From contig CAZTDY010000001.1 of the NCBI GenBank assembly GCA_964612295.1, positions 148,161-212,160 on the forward strand: a stretch of DNA of 64,000 bases, given 5' to 3'. This DNA is from CAYQJL01 sp964612295 (lineage in GTDB: Bacteria > Eisenbacteria > RBG-16-71-46 > CAIMUX01 > WJJG01). The notes beneath the pieces were generated by a model. It searched no databases, was not told where the DNA came from, and worked only from the letters and a program-made list of their open reading frames with translations. Position numbers and translations under genes: made by a program. Positions 43,573 to 50,642 of the stretch are shown here, piece after piece; position 1 is the stretch's first letter, and the number at the start of each line of letters is the position of its first letter.

Positions 43573-44892
43573 ATGGCACCACTGCGCACCGCCACCATGC
43601 TGTCTCTAGTCTTCTTGCTGCTTTCTGTTGCTCCCTCCTGCGCTGCCCAGAATAGGGGCGCGGACACCGGAGCGCCCCCCGCGGAACCGGTCGTGCGGGT
43701 CGGCGTGGAGGTAAACGTCAGTCAGCTTATCATCTCCAGCGATGGGGAGATCCGAGTCTGGCGCCGGGGCAGCGGCCAGCAGGGCTCGATCCTTGGACCC
43801 AAACTGCACCTCCGACTGCTACCCACCCGGATGTCCGCTGCGGCGTGGGCCTCCACCTCCGGGAACAAGACGGTCCCCGAGTGGGGCATCGCAATGTCAT
43901 CGGTGCGCTCCGGGCAGATCGGCGTGTTTGCCGAGGAGCTGATCTTCGAGCCCGTGTCGCCCGGAAAGCCCCTGCGCATTGACGGGAAGGCGTACCGAGG
44001 CGAGGCCATCATCCGCATCTCTGAGCCGGGTAAGCTGACCGCCATCAACGTCCTGCACATGGAGGACTACCTGCGGGGGGTGGTGCCGCCGGAGGTGGGG
44101 CGAAGCCCCAACCTCGCGCCGGCCGTCCTGCAGGCCCAGGCGATCGCCGCCCGCTCCTACACCCTCTTCTATATGGGTCGTCATGCCGACAAGGGCTTCG
44201 ACCTCATGGATACGCCCATCGACCAGGTCTACGAGGGGCTTGATGGTGAGACCGACGCCGCCAACGCGGCCATCGACGCCACCCGCGGCGTCGTGGCCGT
44301 CTACGACGGCCGCCCGATCCGGGCCAACTACAGCTCCACCTGCGGCGGCCACACGGAGGCCTCGGGCACCGTCTGGCCGGGGGAGTCGTTCCCCTACCTG
44401 AAGCCGATCAAGGACAAGGCCGCGGGGGCGGGGGTTCTGTGCGGCAGCAGCCCGCATTACCGGTGGACCGAAACCTGGAGTTGCGACGAGCTGCAGGAGA
44501 TCCTCCTGCGCCATCTTCCCAGGGAGGCTCCGGCGTCGAAGAAACACGCGCCCACCCGGATCAAGGATCTGAAGGTGAAAAGGCGCTCGGCCTCGGGGAG
44601 GGCGGAGATCATCGCCGTGGAGACCGACCGGGGGACCTACGAGGTCAAGGCCGACCGCATCCGGTGGCTCCTGCGCCGCCCCGACGGCAAGCCGCTTCGC
44701 AGCACCTACATCCGCGACCCGAAGCGCAAGGGGAAGGGCCCCAACTGCACGATCACCCTGGAAGGGGCCGGCTATGGCCACGGCGTGGGCCTGTGCCAGG
44801 TCGGGGCCATCGAGCTCGCCAAGCGGGGGCGGACCGCCTCCGAGATCCTCAGGCACTACTACCGGGGCATCTCCTTTGCCCGGTGGTGGTAA
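43573..44892 (+). CDS. SpoIID/LytB-domain exported protein
   Basis: The product is 439 residues with signal peptide MLSLVFLLLSVAPSCAAQ, which might be lipidated at SC. The SpoIID domain spans ~120-430: VLHMEDYLRGVVPPEVG, PAVLQAQAIAARSYTLFY, YSSTCGGHTEASGTVWPGES and GYGHGVGLCQVGAIELA. In SpoIID the domain degrades peptidoglycan glycan strands denuded of stem peptides; in LytB it enhances an amidase. A cell-wall role in the periplasm is expected. The start is uncertain: GGGAGG lies 13 nt before ATG 43573, and ATG 43597 is possible. It is the last gene before tRNA-Asp. Confidence 0.9.
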   Translation: MAPLRTATMLSLVFLLLSVAPSCAAQNRGADTGAPPAEPVVRVGVEVNVSQLIISSDGEIRVWRRGSGQQGSILGPKLHLRLLPTRMSAAAWASTSGNKTVPEWGIAMSSVRSGQIGVFAEELIFEPVSPGKPLRIDGKAYRGEAIIRISEPGKLTAINVLHMEDYLRGVVPPEVGRSPNLAPAVLQAQAIAARSYTLFYMGRHADKGFDLMDTPIDQVYEGLDGETDAANAAIDATRGVVAVYDGRPIRANYSSTCGGHTEASGTVWPGESFPYLKPIKDKAAGAGVLCGSSPHYRWTETWSCDELQEILLRHLPREAPASKKHAPTRIKDLKVKRRSASGRAEIIAVETDRGTYEVKADRIRWLLRRPDGKPLRSTYIRDPKRKGKGPNCTITLEGAGYGHGVGLCQVGAIELAKRGRTASEILRHYYRGISFARWW

Positions 44893-44919
44893 GCCGGGGG
44901 AATTCCAGCGAGGAAAAGT

Positions 44920-44949
44920 TTGACAACCGGCAGCCTTCTCGTCTAGACT
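44920..44949 (+). promoter_or_regulatory. Promoter of the tRNA-Asp gene
   Basis: TTGACA and TAGACT are spaced 18 bp. Start ~44956, about 35 nt before the mature tRNA 5' end. Confidence 0.75.
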
Positions 44950-44990
44950 TCCGGGGTTCTTTTCGGGGAGAAATTTTCGAGAAGCAACAA

Positions 44991-45065
44991 GGGGCCGTAG
45001 TTCAGTTTGGTTAGAACGCTGGCCTGTCAAGCCAGAGGTCGCGAGTTCAAGTCTCGTCGGCCCCG
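44991..45065 (+). tRNA. tRNA-Asp (GTC)
   Basis: The 75-nt cloverleaf has acceptor GGGGCCG pairing with CGGCCCC, a D arm with GTTCAG..GGTTAGAAC, anticodon stem CTGGC/GCCAG around loop CTGTCAA, anticodon GTC at 45026-45028, T arm GCGAG-TTCAAGT-CTCGT, and discriminator G. The 3' CCA is not encoded. The 3' end overlaps a 20-nt sequence that recurs twice downstream. Confidence 0.97.
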
Positions 45066-45073
45066 CAGACACA
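45054..45073 (+). repeat. Copy A of the tRNA-derived core repeat (in the intact tRNA-Asp)
   Basis: TCGTCGGCCCCGCAGACACA spans the last half of the T stem, the acceptor 3' strand and 8 nt beyond the tRNA. The same 20 nt occur at 46855-46874 and 50545-50564. A direct repeat at a tRNA 3' end is the classic form of an integration (att) site. Confidence 0.85.
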
Positions 45074-45076
45074 GAG

Positions 45077-45112
45077 AAAAGCCCTCCGATCGTGAGATCG
45101 GGGGGCTTTCTG
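45077..45112 (+). terminator. Terminator of tRNA-Asp
   Basis: AAAGCCC-T-CCGATC pairs with GATCGG..GGGCTTT around GTGA, followed by CTGTAT. Related hairpins follow copies B and C of the tRNA-derived repeat. Confidence 0.85.
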
Positions 45113-45144
45113 TATCGCCCAGCCGAGATGGCCTCGCCCATTCC

Positions 45145-46644
45145 CTACTTGATGAGGATCACCTTCCTGGCCGCTTCGCTAGACTCGGTCGACAGTCGAA
45201 TGAAATAGGTGCCCGCCGGCAGGGCCTGACCTTGGGAGTCGCGCCCGTTCCAGGTGAGCGTGTGTTCGCCCACCTCGTACTCCCTGCTCGCGACCACGGT
45301 GAGTCGCTTCCCAGCAAGGTCGTAGACGCCCACCTCCGCCCATGCAGCGCGTTCAAGCTGGAAGGAGATGATTGCCCGCGTGAGGGGACTGGGACTGACG
45401 AATAGGTTCATGCGAGAGTCCGGGAACTCCGCCGGACAGTCGGCCAGTTCGAACTCAAACCAAACGTGCTCGCCCAGAGGCACCGTGATCGTCGCCGGCA
45501 GACCTTCGATCTGCGGAAGGGCAATGGTGGCAGGATCCTCAACACCGAGATTGCTGGCGAGGATCACGACCTGTTGTCCGTTGCGGATGCCCGACCACTC
45601 GACACCCGCAATCTTGTTCGTTTCGAGGTTGAGGACTTCGACCGAGTCTGCGCTCCCAAAGTATCCATCCAACGCGAGCCAAGCGGCCAAGGCGAACTGG
45701 CGGTAGGACTCGGAGTCGAAGTCGGGGTGATCGTCGGCGCCGCTCGACCAGGAGTAGAACGCATCGGCCCCGCGCAGGCGGAGGTGCTGGGTGAGGGCCT
45801 CCACGTCAGCTGGTGGCGGTGGGGGAGCCTCATACCCATCCCAGGCGACGAAGGGCGTGGTGACCGGCATGAGCAGGTGACCCGGCGGGAGGTCGCGTTT
45901 CGCTACGCAGAGACGTTCCAGCGGCGCCCAGAACAGCGCAGAGCGCTTGTTGGGTGACGAGCCGCCGTACTGCCCCGGCATGGTGTGGCGCTCATAGTAT
46001 TCGTACGGATAGCAGCTTGGCATGGCGACATCGAGACCGCTCGTCAGGTAGATCTCGTTGAGATCGGCACCGAAGGGATCGTTCGTTCGGTCCGCCTGGC
46101 TCTCTCGGGGCCGCGAACCGTCGTACTCGCCCGGGAAGTAGTTGTAGTTGCCCGCGCGGATATCGGGGTTCACGGCCCTAGCCCGGGCGATCACTTCTCG
46201 GACGTTCGGCTCGACCTCATCGAGCGTGTGCCCTTCGAGATCCATGAAGACGAATTCCATGTCGGGCACGTAGTTGAGAACGAGATTGATCGCGTAGGGC
46301 TCTGGTGTGTACGGCTCATAGTTGTAGGGGAACGGGCAGTTCCGATGGCGGATCATCACACCGCGCGGGGCACCGGCGGCCGTGACCCGATCGTACGTGC
46401 ACCTCGTGCGGGGGTCCCATGGGTCGGGTCCGTGGGAACCGCCCGGATGCGGAACATAGGTGTAGTCCGCGCACTCTTCGTAGTCGAAAGGATCCTGTTC
46501 CTCGCAGGGCAGTCCCTCGGTGAATGGAAGCAACATCTTGCTCCAATCCGTGAAGATGGGCGTCTGGCAATCCGAGTCTGCCAACACCGAGACTGAGAGA
46601 GCTGAGCATACGAGGAGTATGAAAGCACACCTGACCATCACCAA
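45145..46644 (-). CDS. Exported protein, possible glycoside-hydrolase-like barrel, FlgD-like tail
   Basis: The product is 499 residues. Signal peptide MVRCAFILLVCSALSVSVLA precedes a ~350-residue domain with alternating strands and helices. Phrases such as DMEFVFMDLEGHTL, NYNYFPGEYDG, DVAMPSCYPYEYYE and DAFYSWSSGADDH resemble a TIM-barrel glycosidase-like fold, but no catalytic pair can be assigned. The C-terminal ~80 residues are FlgD-like (SPSPLTRAIISFQLER, LAGKRLTVV, WNGRDSQGQALPAGTYFI). It is the only gene between copies A and B of the tRNA-derived repeat and is transcribed towards the tRNA. GGAG lies before GTG 46644; ATG 46641 is alternative. Cargo of an inserted unit is my inference. 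Confidence 0.8.
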   Translation of the reverse strand: MVMVRCAFILLVCSALSVSVLADSDCQTPIFTDWSKMLLPFTEGLPCEEQDPFDYEECADYTYVPHPGGSHGPDPWDPRTRCTYDRVTAAGAPRGVMIRHRNCPFPYNYEPYTPEPYAINLVLNYVPDMEFVFMDLEGHTLDEVEPNVREVIARARAVNPDIRAGNYNYFPGEYDGSRPRESQADRTNDPFGADLNEIYLTSGLDVAMPSCYPYEYYERHTMPGQYGGSSPNKRSALFWAPLERLCVAKRDLPPGHLLMPVTTPFVAWDGYEAPPPPPADVEALTQHLRLRGADAFYSWSSGADDHPDFDSESYRQFALAAWLALDGYFGSADSVEVLNLETNKIAGVEWSGIRNGQQVVILASNLGVEDPATIALPQIEGLPATITVPLGEHVWFEFELADCPAEFPDSRMNLFVSPSPLTRAIISFQLERAAWAEVGVYDLAGKRLTVVASREYEVGEHTLTWNGRDSQGQALPAGTYFIRLSTESSEAARKVILIK

Positions 46645-46686
46645 GTTCTCCGCGCTGAGGCCGGAAGAGGCGCCCGATCCTTACTG

Positions 46687-46695
46687 ATTCTATCA
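46687..46695 (-). promoter_or_regulatory. Extended -10 of the minus-strand cargo gene
   Basis: TGATAGAAT lies ~43 nt before the GTG start of the 45145-46644 gene. No convincing -35 was found, as expected for extended -10 promoters. Confidence 0.5.
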
Positions 46696-46838
46696 CGGAT
46701 CTCTTCTCGCAGCCCAGTGCCTCAACGACCAAGGTTGTCGGACCGATTCGAGTCAGCAAGCTCCAGGAGGGAGAGGAGTTGCCTAGTCACTCCTCCCTGC
46801 TCTGCTGCCTGGAAGACCGCTGCTGTGAGGCGAGCGAT

Positions 46839-46915
46839 AGTTCTAGTAACGACATCGTCGGCCCCGCAGACACAAGAAAAGCCCTCCGGTCGTGAGATCA
46901 GGGGGCTTTCTGTAT
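46839..46915 (+). repeat. Copy B: tRNA-Asp 3' fragment plus terminator-like hairpin
   Basis: AG-TTCTAGTAAC-GACA precedes the 20-nt core (46855-46874), then a hairpin almost identical to the tRNA-Asp terminator (AAAGCCC.. GGGCTTT). There is no D arm or anticodon arm, so this is not a tRNA gene. It sits between two divergent promoters, where a terminator for either neighbour makes no sense. Confidence 0.85.
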
Positions 46916-47069
46916 GTCACGCTTAGAGTTGATCCGTCTATCGGAAAGCCCCGGTGCCCATTGCACGCGGGCTAGGATTGCATCGGCGTTCTGAGCGAGG
47001 GCACGGCGAGTGACTCAGCTGGGAGGTTCACGTTCCCTGCGGTTTGTTTGCAGAGCACAGCCTTCGGGA

Positions 47070-47078
47070 TGATACAAT
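47070..47078 (+). promoter_or_regulatory. Extended -10 of the S15-type peptidase gene
   Basis: TGATACAAT, with TTGCAG at 47048-47053 as a loose -35 (19-bp spacing). The start would be ~47085, 71 nt before ATG 47156. Confidence 0.5.
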
Positions 47079-47155
47079 GGCCCATGTCGGCGGCTTGGAG
47101 ACGCTAACACCTCCGGCTGCATTCCATACACCACGCCAGCCGAGGAGACGCGGAC

Positions 47156-49090
47156 ATGTTCCCGGCGATCCCGATCTTGATCCTCGCCCTTGCTGCGACA
47201 GATGCCATAGCCGCTGAGGACAGGACCGTCGAGCACTTCATGGTGGAGATGTCTGACGGCACCCAGCTCGCCACCGATGTCTATCGTCCTACGGATGGAG
47301 CCGGCAGCTGGCCCGTCCTGCTCTACCGCACGCCCTACGGGATCGAAACCGACAACATCGGAAGTTGGGCGAGCAGCCACTACGTGGCAGTTTGCCAGGA
47401 CATCCGGGGCCGCTTCGCCTCCGAAGGGGAGTTCAACTTCTTCCGGGACGACGGCTGGGGACCCGATCAACTGGATGGTCTCGAGACGGTTGAGTGGATT
47501 CTGCAGCAGACGTGGTGCAACGGAAAGATCGGTTCAATGGGCACGTCAGCCCGCGGGGTCACGCAGTATCAACTGGCCGCCGCCTTGCCTCCGAACCTCC
47601 TGTGTCAGCACATCGGTATCGGCCCCAGCAATATGTACCGTCATGCCGTGTTCCAGGGCGGAGCCTTCCGCGAGCGGCTGATGGTCAATTGGCTCACTCT
47701 CAATGGAAGTCCCGAACTGCTCGACTCACTCGTCGCCCATCCCAACTACGACGAATGGTGGACCTGGCTCGACAGCGGCACCCGCGACTCGCTGATCACC
47801 ATCCCCGCCTACCACTGGGGCGGTTGGTACGATCTGTTCGTCGATAGCCAGATCAGCCGTTTCAAGGGCCTGCAGGAGTCAGGTGCATCGGGGGCCCGCG
47901 GCAACCAGAAGCTTCTCCTGGGCGCCTGGACACACGGATGGGATACGGGGGAACTCGAGTATCCTGAGAACTCCACACTTCAGCACGGCGAAGCGCAGCT
48001 CGGCAATCTTACCCAGTGGAATGGGTACTGGCTCGAAGACGAACCCAACGGGATCATGGATCTGCCGCCGATCGCCTACTACATGATGGGCGATGTCGAC
48101 GACCCCGGGGCCCCGGGAAACGAGTGGCGCACGACGGATGTTTGGCCGCCCTCAGCCGAAGAGCAGTCCTGGTATCTCCACGCCGATGGGCCTATGTCCC
48201 GCGCGTTGCCAGAGGCGGCCGCGAGCGAACCGCTGAGCTACAACTTCGATCCGTATGACCCCGTCCCGACCCTCGGGGGCGCCAATCGTTTCGGGCTGCG
48301 CGGCCCCTATGACCAGCGCCCGGTGGAGTCGCGGCCCGACGTGCTGGTCTATACAAGCCCAGTCTTGGAGGACCCCGTGGAGATCGTCGGGCCCGTCCGG
48401 TTGATCCTCTACGGATCCTCCGACCGCCTGGATACCGACTTCACGGCCAAGCTCACGGACGTGTACCCTGATGGCCGCTCCATGCTGGTGTGCGATGGCA
48501 TCCTCCGGGCCCGGCACCGGATCTCGATGAGTTCCGAGGACTTCCTGACCCCGGGGGAGACTTACGCGTTCGAGATCTGGCTCGGCGAGACCGCCCTCGC
48601 TTTCGCGCCGGGACACCGGATCCGTTTAGCTGTATCGAGCTCGAACGACGATCGCTTCGATGTCAATCCCAACACCGGCGAGCCCTTCGCCTACAGCTAC
48701 GACGAGATGCTTGTCGCGCACAATACCGTCTACCACGAGGCCGGCGCACGATCGCGCCTCATCCTGCGCGCCGCAGGCGGGGTGGCCGGCGCCGAGGAGA
48801 ATGCATGCGCTTCGGAGCTGCGTCTAGTCACCGTGTCGCCCACCCCCGTTGACCGGGAGGCAACCATTCGTTTCGATCTGGGCAGACGGCAGCGGGTGGC
48901 CATCGACATCTACGACCCGAGCGGGCGGCGCGTCGCATCTCTTACCGACAGAGTTCTCGCACCGGGTGGCCATGCCGTTGTGTGGGACCGGCGCGATTGC
49001 CGCGATAGGCGTGCCGAGAGCGGTGTCTACTGGGTGCAGCTGTCGGGCGAGACGTCTTCGCAGGCGGTGAGAATCGTCCTCTTGGACTAG
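47156..49090 (+). CDS. CocE/S15-type hydrolase (X-Pro dipeptidyl-peptidase-like), FlgD-like tail
   Basis: The product is 644 residues. Signal peptide MFPAIPILILALAATDAIA is followed by the alpha/beta-hydrolase of the CocE/NonD, X-Pro peptidase family: FMVEMSDGTQLATDVYRP, CQDIRGRFASEGEF and TVEWILQQTWCNGKIGSMG. The nucleophile elbow reads MGTSARGVTQ, a departure from the usual GxSYxG. The PepX C-terminal beta-sandwich follows (VLVYTSPVLEDPVEIVGPV, APGHRIRLAVSSSNDDRFDVN). The last ~85 residues are FlgD-like (SPTPVDREATIRFDL, GRRVASLTD, SGVYWVQL). It would hydrolyse ester or X-Pro peptide bonds outside the cell. It lies between copies B and C and ends 2 bp from the convergent esterase pseudogene. 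Confidence 0.88.
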   Translation: MFPAIPILILALAATDAIAAEDRTVEHFMVEMSDGTQLATDVYRPTDGAGSWPVLLYRTPYGIETDNIGSWASSHYVAVCQDIRGRFASEGEFNFFRDDGWGPDQLDGLETVEWILQQTWCNGKIGSMGTSARGVTQYQLAAALPPNLLCQHIGIGPSNMYRHAVFQGGAFRERLMVNWLTLNGSPELLDSLVAHPNYDEWWTWLDSGTRDSLITIPAYHWGGWYDLFVDSQISRFKGLQESGASGARGNQKLLLGAWTHGWDTGELEYPENSTLQHGEAQLGNLTQWNGYWLEDEPNGIMDLPPIAYYMMGDVDDPGAPGNEWRTTDVWPPSAEEQSWYLHADGPMSRALPEAAASEPLSYNFDPYDPVPTLGGANRFGLRGPYDQRPVESRPDVLVYTSPVLEDPVEIVGPVRLILYGSSDRLDTDFTAKLTDVYPDGRSMLVCDGILRARHRISMSSEDFLTPGETYAFEIWLGETALAFAPGHRIRLAVSSSNDDRFDVNPNTGEPFAYSYDEMLVAHNTVYHEAGARSRLILRAAGGVAGAEENACASELRLVTVSPTPVDREATIRFDLGRRQRVAIDIYDPSGRRVASLTDRVLAPGGHAVVWDRRDCRDRRAESGVYWVQLSGETSSQAVRIVLLD

Positions 49091-49092
49091 CT

Positions 49093-50421
49093 CTACCTAA
49101 CGACTACGATGCGCCCGCACGCCGCCTGGCCTCGGGCGAGCTGCATCTTCACGAAGTAGACGCCCGCGGGAACCGGGTCACCTGTGTGATTGTCGACCCG
49201 CCACCGGACGGAGCCTGCGCCTGCCGGCGCCAGGGCGGTCATGAGCCTGCGCACCACTCTTCCCGATCCATCCATCACATCGATGGAGATGTTCTGTTCG
49301 CAGGGCAGCTGAAAACGGACCTGAACTGGGCCCGAACATGGGCTCGGGGCCCTCACCGATAGTCTCTGAGCCGTACGCACAGCTGTTGGCTCCGTGCTCG
49401 AGTGCCACTCACCCTTGCCCCACATGACCGAGTCCAGGTGCGCGATCCCGATTCGGAAACGCACCGTGAACATGTCGGAATGACCACCTTCGAATGACTC
49501 GAACGTATGGTTGATTCCAAGTGCGCCCAGCGAATTCGCCAAAGCGCAGTTACCAGGATAGAGCTGATTTTGATCGAGCGTGCCGCAATCGAAGAAAATG
49601 TCCAGATCAGACTCCGGCTCCCATGGAGGGGGCGGAAGCAGGGACGCAAGATGGGCTGGGTTGTGGTGAATCCAACGGTCCATGACGGACGGGAGGATGT
49701 TTCCCCACTCATCCAATGGAAGATCCACGAACCAGGGAGGATTCCCCATGTTGGGGGAATAGGCACCGGACTGTGTGAACAGAAGGAGAGAGAAGGTGCC
49801 TGAGTCCGGATGGAATGTATAGGGTGGGCCAGATTCGTACTCTGCGAGCATGAGTGGGCGCCGGTGCTCCGCAGATCCACAAGGAGCTCGTTGGGCCCGC
49901 TGTGAGATGCGAGCGCACGAAAGGTCTCGGGATGCTTGAGTCCGATCTTCATGGCGCCGTATCCGCCCATCGATAGACCTTGAATGCTCCGGAGGGCACG
50001 CGTGGGAAACGTGCAGTAGCTTGAATCCATGTAGGCCACGACATCGCGATAGACGAAGTCCTCAAAGGCACCATAGAGCTCGGAGTTGGTCCAGTAGCTC
50101 CCAGCAAATGGACCGGTCAGGCCATCCGGGGTGACCACTATGAGGCTCGATCTGCCCCGATCCGATCAGATTGTCGAGCGAGGTCTTCATCTGGAAGTTT
50201 GTCCAGTAGCCGGGATACCCATTCAGCGCACCGTGCAGGAAGTAGACTACGGGGTAGCGGACGTCGCAGACCGGATCATAGCCCTCGGGCAGGTAGATAC
50301 CGATGCTGCTGTCGAGGCCAAGGGATTGACTGAAGATGATGTCATCATGAAGGGTCCCCTGAGCACCGGCATCCACTGCGGTTAAGAGGAGTAGTACGGT
50401 GATGATGCAAGCGATCCGCAT
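49093..50421 (-). pseudogene. Secreted esterase with FlgD-like tail, disrupted by two frameshifts
   Basis: Three overlapping frames form one gene. ATG 50421 (GGGAG upstream) gives a signal peptide and the start of an esterase D-like domain (SSIGIYLPEGYDPVCDVRYP, VVYFLHGALNGYPGYW). At ~50137 an extra nucleotide moves the frame: VVTPDGLTGPFAGSYW and nucleophile elbow GLSMGGYGAMK continue in frame 2. At ~49862 a missing nucleotide restores the first frame: EYESGPPYTFHPDSG, FDCGTLDQNQLYPGN, FEGGHSDMF and the FlgD-like tail (APSPCSGPVQVRFQL, GRVVRRLMT, PVPAGVYFVKM). The +1 and -1 shifts cancel. It is therefore either a recent pseudogene or an assembly error. It is the second cargo gene between copies B and C. 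Confidence 0.82.
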
Positions 50422-50460
50422 GGCGGCTCCCGATGAATGGGCCTGTCTCCCCACGGCTTG

Positions 50461-50469
50461 ATTCTACCA
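50461..50469 (-). promoter_or_regulatory. Extended -10 of the esterase pseudogene
   Basis: TGGTAGAAT lies 40 nt before ATG 50421 on the minus strand. Confidence 0.45.
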
Positions 50470-50528
50470 CAGAAGCTGTTCCCGAATCCTGGATGTCCCG
50501 GGTGGAGTCCCCGGATGACCCGCTCCAG

Positions 50529-50602
50529 AGTTCTAGTAACGACATCGTCGGCCCCGCAGACACAAGGAGAAGCCCCCCGCTCGAGAGATCGGGGGGCTTC
50601 TT
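50529..50602 (+). repeat. Copy C: tRNA-Asp 3' fragment plus perfect hairpin
   Basis: The same 16-nt prefix as copy B (AG-TTCTAGTAAC-GACA) precedes the 20-nt core (50545-50564). A perfect 11-bp stem GAAGCCCCCCG/CGGGGGGCTTC (50569-50600) follows. It has no tRNA upstream. It lies just past the 3' end of the minus-strand S9 gene and could terminate it. Confidence 0.85.
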
Positions 50603-50642
50603 CCATCCCACTTAGTGACCGCTCGACGAACGTCTCCTCCGT

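Larger units (their letters stand above)
46645..47155. other. 511-bp divergent intergenic region
   Basis: No gene seen. It holds the promoter of the minus-strand gene (TGATAGAAT, 46687-46695 on the minus strand), copy B of the tRNA-derived repeat (46839-46915) and the promoter element of the plus-strand gene (47070-47078). The rest is unremarkable. Confidence 0.7.

Noticed and set aside
46839..46915. Copies B and C considered as tRNA genes
   Set aside because: Only the T-stem/acceptor 3' part is present; no D arm, anticodon arm or 5' acceptor strand is found upstream.
45113..50528. Integrase or transposase gene within the tRNA-delimited units
   Set aside because: All frames there are explained by the exported-enzyme genes or their shadows; no recombinase motifs seen.
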